Source of the DNA: Qipengyuania vulgaris
GTDB taxonomy: Bacteria; Pseudomonadota; Alphaproteobacteria; Sphingomonadales; Sphingomonadaceae
NCBI GenBank assembly: GCA_000756795.1
Contig: CCSI01000006.1
Span: 1 to 64,000 of the forward strand
DNA length: 64,000 bases
Direction: 5' to 3'
The notes under the pieces were generated by a model. It was not told the origin of the DNA. It saw only the letters and a program-made list of their open reading frames with translations, and ran no database searches. The translations under genes were made by a program, and so were the position numbers. Below are positions 57,226 through 64,000 of this stretch, piece by piece (position 1 is the stretch's first letter; each line of letters starts with the position of its first letter).

Positions 57226-57653
57226 ATGCGCTCCTGTGTCAGCGGGCAGCGTTCCCCTTCGTAGAAGGCTTCGAGCGCGTCTGCGAATACCTGCGCGTCC
57301 TCGTCGTCGCAGGCGCGCTCGAAAAGCGTCATCGAGCTTTGGAATTTCAATGCATCGACATCGCCCAGGATGTCTTCGGCGCTCATCGTTCCAGCCCACT
57401 CGAGCATGGCCTCGGTTGCTTCGAACAAGCGGGGCCCGAGCTCTTCATGCTGGCAATAGGTGGCGGCTTCCTCGACATCGGCGAGAGCGAATTTCTTTGC
57501 CTTCGCGCTTTTGCCCAAGCCTTCGATCTGCGGGAAAATGAACCACATCCAGTGGCTTTTCTTCTCGCCCTCGGCAATTTCTTCCAGCGCCTGCTCGAAT
57601 GTGCCGCCGTCCTGTGCCTTCACGAAGTGGCCGAATGGATCGCCTTGAACCAT
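57222..57653 (-). CDS. DUF1810 protein
   Basis: 143 residues. DUF1810 signature: FVKAQDGGTFEQALEEIAEGEKKSHWMWFIFPQIEGLGKSAKAKKFAL, followed by EAATYCQHEELGPRL and DALKFQSSMTLFERA. Function unknown; sometimes called calpastatin-like, which is probably a misnomer. Its start overlaps the previous stop by one base (TAATG on the minus strand). Confidence 0.92.
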   Translation of the reverse strand: MVQGDPFGHFVKAQDGGTFEQALEEIAEGEKKSHWMWFIFPQIEGLGKSAKAKKFALADVEEAATYCQHEELGPRLFEATEAMLEWAGTMSAEDILGDVDALKFQSSMTLFERACDDEDAQVFADALEAFYEGERCPLTQERM

Positions 57654-57982
57654 TATTTTAAAGGGTCATGCCCCCAGTTCATGAGGCTGTAACGCCAGTC
57701 ACAGTCCTCGATGTCGCCGGAAGGCTTCTGCGCCTTGTGGCGGTGCACATAGCCGACGACTTTTTGCATGTGCTCGTACTGGCTGTCGGTCAGTTCGGCT
57801 TTCTTGGTATTCTTGATTTCGACAATCCTGCGACCGGACCGGTGACCGGTGCTCTCGCCGCTGTCGTTATCGCCGACAGATTTGGATTCTTCGGTCTCGA
57901 GCCATTCCTCGAGCTCTTTCGGCTGCATGTTCACGCAGTCGTAGAAGTCGGAATAGACCTCGTCCTTCTTGTCGTCGTCCAT
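57653..57982 (-). CDS. DUF3140 protein
   Basis: 109 residues. Conserved features are FYDCVNMQPKELEEWLETEESKSVG, RSGRRIVEIKNTKKAELTDSQ, and VVGYVHRHKAQKPSGD. This small DNA-binding-like or stress family is found with DUF2945 and DUF3008 in many alphaproteobacteria. Fully overlapped at both ends by the neighbouring stress genes (one base each). Confidence 0.9.
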   Translation of the reverse strand: MDDDKKDEVYSDFYDCVNMQPKELEEWLETEESKSVGDNDSGESTGHRSGRRIVEIKNTKKAELTDSQYEHMQKVVGYVHRHKAQKPSGDIEDCDWRYSLMNWGHDPLK

Positions 57983-58173
57983 CAGTCTTTCTCTGCGGTC
58001 TCAGGCAGGTCTGAACGGTCGGTCGAGGCCATCTCCTCGAGCTCGTCTTCGCTCATGCTGTCGTACATGTCCTTCGACGCGCCTTTAAGGTCGCCGACCT
58101 TGGTTTCGCCGCGTTTCGCGGACAAGGCAGCGCCTGCAGCCCGCTGCTGCGCCTTGCTCGAAGCCTTGGGCAT
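57982..58173 (-). CDS. DUF3008 protein
   Basis: 63 residues: MPKASSKAQQRAAGAALSAK, then MYDSMSEDELEEMAST. Matches the short, charged DUF3008 family, typical of stress islands. Probably cytoplasmic and disordered in part. Confidence 0.92.
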   Translation of the reverse strand: MPKASSKAQQRAAGAALSAKRGETKVGDLKGASKDMYDSMSEDELEEMASTDRSDLPETAEKD

Positions 58174-58406
58174 CAGTCCTTGTCCCAGGCCGACAATTCG
58201 CTGCCGCGTTTGAGGACCTCGTCCCCGTCTTCCTGCTTGATGAGGTAGGCGGGGTTGTCCTCGTCACCATCCTTGGTCACTTCGCTGCCTTGCAGCGTGC
58301 GGGTCACTTCGCGCTCGAACCGTTCCTTAATCTGGCCATGGCCTTCGCCGTTGCCCCAATTCCATTTTACGTATTGGTCCGACTGGAAGCTGTTCGAATT
58401 GCTCAT
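58173..58406 (-). CDS. DUF2945 (TUDOR-like) protein
   Basis: 77 residues with the DUF2945 pattern YVKWNWGNGEGHGQIKERF, VTRTLQGSEVTKDGDEDNPAYLI and SELSAWDKD. A small beta-barrel (hypervirulence-associated TUDOR) domain of unknown role. Translationally linked to DUF3008. Confidence 0.92.
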   Translation of the reverse strand: MSNSNSFQSDQYVKWNWGNGEGHGQIKERFEREVTRTLQGSEVTKDGDEDNPAYLIKQEDGDEVLKRGSELSAWDKD

Positions 58407-58430
58407 GCGACCTCTCCTTGCCTTGCGCGC

Positions 58431-58769
58431 TCAGTTCTCGATGACTTCGATGCCATCTTCAGTGAATGTCTGGTCACCCGCGTCGGCTTCGCCTGCGCCC
58501 AGTTCGCTCTGGTCGCTGCCGATGTCTGCTTCCGTCCCGACGATGCTGTCAGTCCCGTCGCCATCATCTTCCATCGACTGGATCTCGCCGCTGACGGTGG
58601 CCTCTTCTTCGACGTCTCCCTGCGTCATCGCGGGGATGATCCAGACGATCGACATCAGCAATACGGCAAGCACCAGCCCGCCGAGCAAGATCCAGCGAAC
58701 CACGCCCTCTTTCGAGCCGCCGCTGGCTTCGGTTTCGGAGACGTGAATTTCATCGCCTTCTTTGTGCAC
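58431..58769 (-). CDS. Acidic single-pass membrane protein, first gene of the stress operon
   Basis: 112 residues. One transmembrane helix (about 24-46, VVRWILLGGLVLAVLLMSIVW) separates a short charged N-terminus from an Asp/Glu-rich C-terminal half. No family seen. It is the promoter-proximal gene of the 58769-56020 operon, behind an EcfG-like promoter. Confidence 0.7.
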   Translation of the reverse strand: MHKEGDEIHVSETEASGGSKEGVVRWILLGGLVLAVLLMSIVWIIPAMTQGDVEEEATVSGEIQSMEDDGDGTDSIVGTEADIGSDQSELGAGEADAGDQTFTEDGIEVIEN

Positions 58770-58816
58770 GTCGAATTACTCCCTGTTATCGCGATCCCGC
58801 GGGTTTCAGGCAGTTC

Positions 58817-58841
58817 TACGGTCAGGCGTGGCGAATGTTCC
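58817..58841 (-). promoter_or_regulatory. EcfG-like promoter of the stress operon
   Basis: On the minus strand GGAAC (58837-58841), 16-bp spacer, CGTA (58817-58820). The -35 box is exact and the -10 box has three of four consensus bases (CGTT). Start of the first gene is 48 bp downstream. Combined with the stress-type gene content, a general-stress promoter is plausible. Confidence 0.5.
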
Positions 58842-58862
58842 CCCCGCTTCGAGGGCGCGGCC

Positions 58863-59687
58863 CTAGTCGCGGAGCAGGTCGTTGATCCCGGTCTTCTCAC
58901 GGGTCTGCGCATCGACCGTCTTCACGATAACCGCGCAGGCGAGACCGGGGCCGCCGTCCTTGGCGGGCAGCGTGCCGGGCACGACAACGGAGAAAGGTGG
59001 CAGGTGGCCGCGGATGACTTCGCCCGTGTCGCGATAGACGATCTTGGTCGACTGGGTGATGAAGACGCCCATCGAGACGACGCAGCCTTCGCCGACGATG
59101 ACGCCCTCGACTATTTCCGAGCGCGCGCCGATGAAGCAGTTGTCGCCGATGATGGTCGGGTTGGCCTGCATGGGTTCGAGAACGCCGCCGATGCCGGCAC
59201 CGGCAGAGATATGGCAATTCTCGCCGATTTGCGCGCATGAGCCGATGCTGGCCCAAGTGTCGACCATGGTCCCCTTGCCGACATAGGCGCCGATATTGAC
59301 GAAGCTGGGCATCAGCACGCAGCCGGGCGCGATATAGGCACCTTCGCGGGCAACGGCTCCCGGAACGACGCGGAAGCCTGCCTCGCGGAAGCGGGCATCG
59401 TCCCATCCAGCGAACTTGCTCGGCACCTTGTCGAAGGCCGGATGACCGGCGCTGCCGCCATCCATCACGCGGTTGTCGTTGAGCCGGAAGGAGAGGAGCA
59501 CGGCCTTCTTCAGCCACTGGTTGACCATCCAGCCACCCTTGCCGTCAGGCTCGGCCACGCGGCCTGTGCCGCTGTCGAGCATCCCCAGCGCCGCATTCAC
59601 CGCCTCGCGCACATCGCTCGATTGCGGCGTGACGTTTGCGCGGTCTTCCCATGCGGCTTCGATTGCTTGTTCGAGGTCGGCGTTCAT
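58863..59687 (-). CDS. dapD: 2,3,4,5-tetrahydropyridine-2,6-dicarboxylate N-succinyltransferase
   Basis: 274-residue DapD, the succinyl-CoA-dependent step of lysine and diaminopimelate synthesis. The C-terminal left-handed beta-helix hexapeptides are visible ([64 protein letters not shown]). The N-terminal start [19 protein letters not shown] is standard. Stand-alone gene between two operons. Confidence 0.96.
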   Translation of the reverse strand: MNADLEQAIEAAWEDRANVTPQSSDVREAVNAALGMLDSGTGRVAEPDGKGGWMVNQWLKKAVLLSFRLNDNRVMDGGSAGHPAFDKVPSKFAGWDDARFREAGFRVVPGAVAREGAYIAPGCVLMPSFVNIGAYVGKGTMVDTWASIGSCAQIGENCHISAGAGIGGVLEPMQANPTIIGDNCFIGARSEIVEGVIVGEGCVVSMGVFITQSTKIVYRDTGEVIRGHLPPFSVVVPGTLPAKDGGPGLACAVIVKTVDAQTREKTGINDLLRD

Positions 59688-59735
59688 GCTGGTCTCCGTT
59701 TGAATTGCGGAGAGGTCGTTAGCAGGACGAGCGGC

Positions 59736-60821
59736 CTAGTCCATCCCCGCAGCAAGCGCGAATTCATAAGCCCGGTCGACCAGCGGCCCGACCCGCTCGC
59801 TCATCGCCTTGGCGTGGGCGGAAGATGCGGTGCCGTCGATGACGCGCTTCTTGATGCCCTGCATGATGCCTGCGAGCCGGAACAGGTTGTAGGCGAAGTA
59901 CCAGTCCATCGGCGGTACGGGATAGCCGGTGCGTGCGACATAGCGGTCCACCGCTTCCTGCTGCGAGGGAATGCCGAGCGCTTCCAGGTCGAGGCCGAGC
60001 ACGCCTGCACGTCCGTCGGCCGGGTTGTGCCAGTTGAGCATGAGGTAGCTGAAGTCGGCAATCGGATCGCCAAGCGTCGACAGCTCCCAGTCGAGCACAG
60101 CGAGGACCTTGTTCTCGTCCTTGTGAAAGATGAGATTGTCGAGCCGGTAGTCGCCATGCACCACGCTGCTCTCGTGCTGAGGCGGGATGGTTTGCGGCAG
60201 CCATTCGATCAGCCGCTCCATTTTCTCCATGTGCTCGGTTTCGGAGAGCTTGTACTGCTTCGACCACCGCGCAATCTGGCGCGCGCAATAGTCGGTTGGT
60301 TTGCCGTAATCGCCAAGGCCGATTTCGTCGGGCTTGTGCAGGTGGAGATCGGCCATGGTGTCGATCATGGCATTGTAGATTTCGCGGCGCTCTTCAGGCG
60401 TGTTGTTGGGCAACGCGCCGTTCCACAAGCTACGTCCATCTGCGAGGCCCATGACGAAGAACTTGCTGCCGATGACCTCCGGGTCCTCGCAAAGGCCATA
60501 GGTCTTCGGCACCGGGAAACCGGTTGGGCCCAGCGCGTGCATCGCCTTGTATTCGCGGTCGACCGCGTGGGCGCTCGGCAGCAGTTTGCCGAAAGGCTGG
60601 CGGCGCAGCACGTAGGATCGGCCGGGCGTGTCGATCCGGTAGGTCGGGTTCGACTGGCCGCCCTTGAACTTCGAATAGGAAATCGGGCCTTCGAAGCCTT
60701 CGACGTTGGCCTCGAACCAAGCGCTTAGCGCGTCGAGGTCCATCTGGTCGCGTTCGGGCACTTCGATCGTGCCGACCATTTCCTTGTCGAAATCGATCTC
60801 GGGCATGCCGGACTTTGTCAT
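59736..60821 (-). CDS. Phosphotransferase family protein (aminoglycoside phosphotransferase fold)
   Basis: 361 residues from the ATG at 60821 (MTKSGMPEIDFDKEMVG). APH/ACAD10-like kinase fold: GGQSNPTYRIDTPGRSYVLRR near 52, the catalytic VVHGDYRLDNLIFHKD near 202 and VLDWELSTLGDPIADFSYLM near 224. In this setting (next to acyl-CoA dehydrogenase) the family resembles ACAD10/11 proteins, which phosphorylate hydroxyacyl-CoA so that it can be dehydrated; that activity is inferred. Start overlaps the dehydrogenase stop by one base. Confidence 0.9.
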   Translation of the reverse strand: MTKSGMPEIDFDKEMVGTIEVPERDQMDLDALSAWFEANVEGFEGPISYSKFKGGQSNPTYRIDTPGRSYVLRRQPFGKLLPSAHAVDREYKAMHALGPTGFPVPKTYGLCEDPEVIGSKFFVMGLADGRSLWNGALPNNTPEERREIYNAMIDTMADLHLHKPDEIGLGDYGKPTDYCARQIARWSKQYKLSETEHMEKMERLIEWLPQTIPPQHESSVVHGDYRLDNLIFHKDENKVLAVLDWELSTLGDPIADFSYLMLNWHNPADGRAGVLGLDLEALGIPSQQEAVDRYVARTGYPVPPMDWYFAYNLFRLAGIMQGIKKRVIDGTASSAHAKAMSERVGPLVDRAYEFALAAGMD

Positions 60822-61909
60822 CAGTCGAACACCACCACGCTGCGGGCGGACGTGCCCTGTTTCATCTTCTCGAAGCCTTCGTTGATTTTCTCGAGCGGGA
60901 TACGCTCGGCGATAATCGTGTCGAGGTCCAGCAGGCCGCGCATGTAGAAATCGACGAGGCGGGGCAGGTCGACCGGGAAATGGTTCATCCCCATGATCGC
61001 GCCCTGCAGCTTCTTGCCCGAAAGCAGGTCCATCGCGCCGAGTCCGACCTTGCAATCCAGCGGCATCATGCCGAGGATGGTGGCCGTGCCGCCGCGGCGT
61101 AGGATTTTCACCGCGAGGTCGGCGCTGGCCTGACGACCGACCGCCTCGATCGCATGGTGGACGCCGCCGCCGCTGATTTTCATCACCTGCTCGACTGCAT
61201 CATCGGCCATGGCATCGACCGTGTGCGTCGCGCCGAGCGTCTCGGCGAGCGCGCGCTTTTCGGGGATCGGATCGATGGCGATGACCTTGCCCGCTCCGGT
61301 AATCTTCGCCGCGTTGATGGCAGCAAGACCGACCCCGCCGCAGCCGACCACGGCTACCGCCTCGCCCGGCACGACCGAGCAGGCGTTGAAGATCGCGCCC
61401 GCACCCGTCGTCACTGCACATCCGATGACGGCGGCCCGGTCGAGCGGCATGTCCTTGTCGATGGCGACACAAGCATGCTCGTGGATGAGCATCTGTTCGC
61501 AAAAGGCTGACAGGTTGAGCATCTGCGCAACCGGCGCGCTGCCGTCGGCGCGCATGATGCGCGGCGCGGCGGTCTGGTCGCGGCGGGTGTCTGCACCCAT
61601 GCACAGTGCCATCCGTCCGGTGACGCAGAACTCGCAATGGCCGCAGAAAGCCGAAAGGCACGAGACGACGTGGTCGCCCGGCTTCACCGTTTTCACTTCG
61701 CTGCCGACCGAGCGGACTACGCCAGCCGCCTCATGGCCGGGAATGGCGGGGAGGGGGTGCGGATAAGCGCCATCGATAAAGTGCAGGTCCGAATGACAAA
61801 GGCCGCAGGCCTTGGTGTCGATGAGGACCTCGTGCGGGCCGGGATCGGCCAGTTCGACCTCGCCGATCGTCAGCCCGCCGACCTGCTCGAGGATTGCTGC
61901 CTTCGCCAT
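60821..61909 (-). CDS. Zinc-dependent alcohol dehydrogenase (MDR family)
   Basis: 362 residues. MDR dehydrogenase with catalytic zinc site CGLCHSDLHFIDG near 35 and GHEAAGVV near 58, structural zinc cysteines in CGHCEFCVTGRMALC near 89-103, and the NAD motif VAVVGCGGVGLAAINAA near 187. It resembles class III-type ADHs that oxidise long-chain or hydroxyacyl alcohols. One-base overlap with both neighbours shows tight coupling. Confidence 0.92.
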   Translation of the reverse strand: MAKAAILEQVGGLTIGEVELADPGPHEVLIDTKACGLCHSDLHFIDGAYPHPLPAIPGHEAAGVVRSVGSEVKTVKPGDHVVSCLSAFCGHCEFCVTGRMALCMGADTRRDQTAAPRIMRADGSAPVAQMLNLSAFCEQMLIHEHACVAIDKDMPLDRAAVIGCAVTTGAGAIFNACSVVPGEAVAVVGCGGVGLAAINAAKITGAGKVIAIDPIPEKRALAETLGATHTVDAMADDAVEQVMKISGGGVHHAIEAVGRQASADLAVKILRRGGTATILGMMPLDCKVGLGAMDLLSGKKLQGAIMGMNHFPVDLPRLVDFYMRGLLDLDTIIAERIPLEKINEGFEKMKQGTSARSVVVFD

Positions 61910-63255
61910 CAGCGCGTCGCTCCCACGTCGCCGCTGCTCATGCCGGCTGCTGCGCTACCGGCGCTGGCCGAATGGGCATTGCCGCCGCGAAGTGCGTTCG
62001 AGGAAGGACCTTCTTCGGGCAGGTGCTTGGCGAACTCCATGCGCGCGATGGAACGGGCGTGGACCTCGTCCGGACCGTCGGCAAGCCGCAAGGTGCGCTG
62101 GTGGGCATAGGCATTGGCAAGTCCGTAGTCCTCCGACACGCCGCCGCCGCCATGCGCCTGGATGGCATCGTCGATGATGCGCAGCGCCATGTTGGGTGCC
62201 TGGACCTTGATCATGGCGATTTCCTGCTTGGCGGCCTTGTTGCCGACCTTGTCCATCATGTCGGCGGCCTTGAGGCAAAGGAGACGCGTCATGTCGATAT
62301 CGATACGGGCTCGTGCGACACGCTCTTCCCAGACCGAATGCTTGTAGATCGGCTTGCCGAAAGCCTCGCGCTCCTGCAGGCGCTTGCACATCTTGTGAAG
62401 CGCTTCCTCGGCGACACCGATGGTGCGCATGCAGTGGTGGATGCGGCCCGGGCCGAGGCGGCCCTGCGCGATCTCGAACCCTCGCCCTTCGCCCAGCAAC
62501 ATGTTGGTGACCGGAACGCGGACGTCCTTCAATTCGACTTCCATGTGGCCGTGCGGTGCGTCGTCATACCCGAAGACGGGCAGGTGGCGCAGAACCTTCA
62601 CCCCCGGCGCATCCATCGGCATCAATATCATCGATTGCTGTGCATGGCGGCCGGCGGAGAAATCGGTCTTGCCCATGACGATGGCGACCTTGCAGCGCGG
62701 ATCACCCACGCCCGAAGACCACCACTTGCGGCCATTGATGACATATTCGTCGCCATCGCGCTCGATATGCGTTTCGATGTTCGTCGCGTCCGAGCTTGCA
62801 GTGAAGGGCTCGGTCATGAGGAAGGCGGAGCGGATTTCGCCGTTCATCAGCGGGGTGAGCCACTCGTCCTTCTGCTCGCGCGTGCCGTAGCGATGAAAGA
62901 CTTCCATGTTGCCGGTATCGGGCGCGGAGCAGTTGAAGACTTCCGACGCAAAGCCGATGCGGCCCATTTCCTCGGCGCAAAGTGCGTATTCGAGATTGGT
63001 CAGGCCCGGGCCTTCGAAATCATAGGTCTCGTCGACATGGTGGTGTCCGTCGTTGCGCGGCGGCATGAAGAGGTTCCAGATGCCTTCGGCCTTGGCCTTG
63101 GCCTTGAGGTCCTCGACCACCTGGATGACCTTCCAGCGTTCGCCTTCTGCGTCCTGCTGCTTGTAGGTCGGGACGGCGGGGCGGACATGTGCCTCGATGA
63201 AGTTCTTGACCCGGTCGCGCCAGTAGGTTTGCCGTTCGGTGGGTTCGAAATCCAT
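61909..63255 (-). CDS. Acyl-CoA dehydrogenase
   Basis: 448 residues, FAD flavoprotein. Signatures: the FAD-binding [19 protein letters not shown] near 137 and [14 protein letters not shown], and the C-terminal [31 protein letters not shown] near 368. It is similar to the ACAD10/11-type dehydrogenases, the partner of the kinase gene downstream. First gene of the three-gene operon. The long C-terminal Ser/Ala/Gly tail is variable. Confidence 0.93.
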   Translation of the reverse strand: MDFEPTERQTYWRDRVKNFIEAHVRPAVPTYKQQDAEGERWKVIQVVEDLKAKAKAEGIWNLFMPPRNDGHHHVDETYDFEGPGLTNLEYALCAEEMGRIGFASEVFNCSAPDTGNMEVFHRYGTREQKDEWLTPLMNGEIRSAFLMTEPFTASSDATNIETHIERDGDEYVINGRKWWSSGVGDPRCKVAIVMGKTDFSAGRHAQQSMILMPMDAPGVKVLRHLPVFGYDDAPHGHMEVELKDVRVPVTNMLLGEGRGFEIAQGRLGPGRIHHCMRTIGVAEEALHKMCKRLQEREAFGKPIYKHSVWEERVARARIDIDMTRLLCLKAADMMDKVGNKAAKQEIAMIKVQAPNMALRIIDDAIQAHGGGGVSEDYGLANAYAHQRTLRLADGPDEVHARSIARMEFAKHLPEEGPSSNALRGGNAHSASAGSAAAGMSSGDVGATR

Positions 63256-63342
63256 CGCGTATTTCCTCTCTCAAATATCCGTTTCGGCTTGAAACTGGCA
63301 TAGGTTAACGGCCCGCGCCAAGCGATTTCTGGTGAGCACTTG

Positions 63343-64000
63343 TCAGGGGACGATGGTGCCCGCGTCGACATCCCCCCGTGCCGCAGCGTCAATCGCATCC
63401 GACCTTCTTTTTGCCAGAGTTACCAGCCGCGCTTCGTGCTCCTCCCGGCTGATGGGGAATCGGCCCAGCCAGAATGCGGCGAGCACGGCGAGGACAATGG
63501 CGGCGATCGCGTAGTAGAGAATCATGTCGGAAAGCACGCCCTGCTCGACCGCCCCTGCACGCGCGCCATCGGGCAGTTGGGCAGCGGCCACGATTTGCCC
63601 GGTCACAAAGATACCGACGCCTGTGGCGCATTTCTGGATAAGCCAGTTGCCCGAATAGAAAGCGCCCTCTGCCCGGCGATTGGTGCGCTCTTCGAAGGCC
63701 TCGACGATTTCGGCGATCATCGAGGTGGCCGAAATCATCATCACCACGCCAAACATATTGGCGAAGAGAAGGAGGCCAAGGAAGGCAAGAGTCGATGCCG
63801 TCGTGCCGGCTTCGGGCCAGAAACCTGACAATAGGAGGATATAGGGAATCAGGGCGAGGATCACGCTACAATAGGCGCCGATGGCCGCGCTCTTGGCCTT
63901 GCCATATGCCCGGTGCATCTGCCCGACAACGAAGAACATCATCACGACCGAAAGAAATAGCGTCAGCGCATAGCCGAGCAATCCGGTAAGCCATTGGGGG
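63343..64000 (-). CDS. MFS/GPH-type transporter, C-terminal part (runs off the window)
   Basis: At least 218 residues; the start lies beyond 64000. Five to six transmembrane helices with MHRAYGKAKSAAIGAYCSVIL, and MISATSMIAEIVEAFEERTNRRAEGAFYSGNWLIQKCATGVG, characteristic of the glycoside-pentoside-hexuronide (GPH) branch of MFS. The substrate is unknown. It is upstream of the acyl-CoA dehydrogenase gene by 87 bp in the same direction and could share its regulation. Confidence 0.85.
   Translation of the reverse strand, partial: PQWLTGLLGYALTLFLSVVMMFFVVGQMHRAYGKAKSAAIGAYCSVILALIPYILLLSGFWPEAGTTASTLAFLGLLLFANMFGVVMMISATSMIAEIVEAFEERTNRRAEGAFYSGNWLIQKCATGVGIFVTGQIVAAAQLPDGARAGAVEQGVLSDMILYYAIAAIVLAVLAAFWLGRFPISREEHEARLVTLAKRRSDAIDAAARGDVDAGTIVP

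Overview
The window looks like a piece of an alphaproteobacterial chromosome of the Sphingomonadales, most probably Erythrobacteraceae (Erythrobacter/Qipengyuania-like). The basis is high GC, dense short-overlap operons, a SigF/NrsF ECF pair with a SigF-type promoter, EcfG-like promoter boxes over small stress genes, and protein types common in that group (DUF885 proteins, a 2OG-Fe(II) oxygenase, PNPOx stress protein, SWIB protein). This assignment is inference; no rRNA is present.

Layout. 1-6.5 kb: 2-Cys peroxiredoxin, a zinc-ribbon methyltransferase, chorismate synthase (aroC), then ruvA and ruvB separated by a DsrE-like secreted protein and a low-GC gene of unknown function. 6-20 kb: aconitase coupled to a rhodanese lipoprotein, an EamA transporter, two convergent L,D-transpeptidases, a flavin oxidoreductase, an HDAC-like deacetylase, a sulfotransferase-like protein facing a 2OG oxygenase, and an ispG operon. 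20-31.5 kb: DUF885 protein, sigF-nrsF, SDR, a TM-helix channel-like protein, isoaspartyl peptidase, pheA, membrane cytochrome c, rlmE-ppx/gppA, and then tRNA-Gln(CUG).

31.8-40.7 kb is an accessory RTX region just downstream of tRNA-Gln. It holds three hemolysin-type calcium-binding (RTX) proteins with a shared C-terminal module (one frameshifted, one 1365 aa with three internal modules), a TetR regulator and the decayed 3' end of a YadA-like adhesin. It is followed by a TPP riboswitch and thiC.

42.9-46 kb is the most unusual stretch. A low-GC two-gene cassette encodes a HEPN-domain putative RNase translationally coupled to a DGQHR-domain protein, the latter broken by one base in a C run. It lies next to an HTH gene flanked by two imperfect copies of the 3' end of a DUF188 gene. 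Two further genes nearby are interrupted by single in-frame stops (a PNPOx stress protein where TGA sits at an expected Trp, and a leucine-rich protein).

46-64 kb returns to housekeeping and stress functions: cold-shock protein, fasciclin lipoprotein, short ribosome-hibernation-like factor, S41 protease, an eight-gene stress operon (DUF2945, DUF3008, DUF3140, DUF1810, K+ channel, DUF427, DoxX) behind an EcfG-like promoter, dapD, and a coupled phosphotransferase / alcohol dehydrogenase / acyl-CoA dehydrogenase operon, ending inside an MFS transporter.
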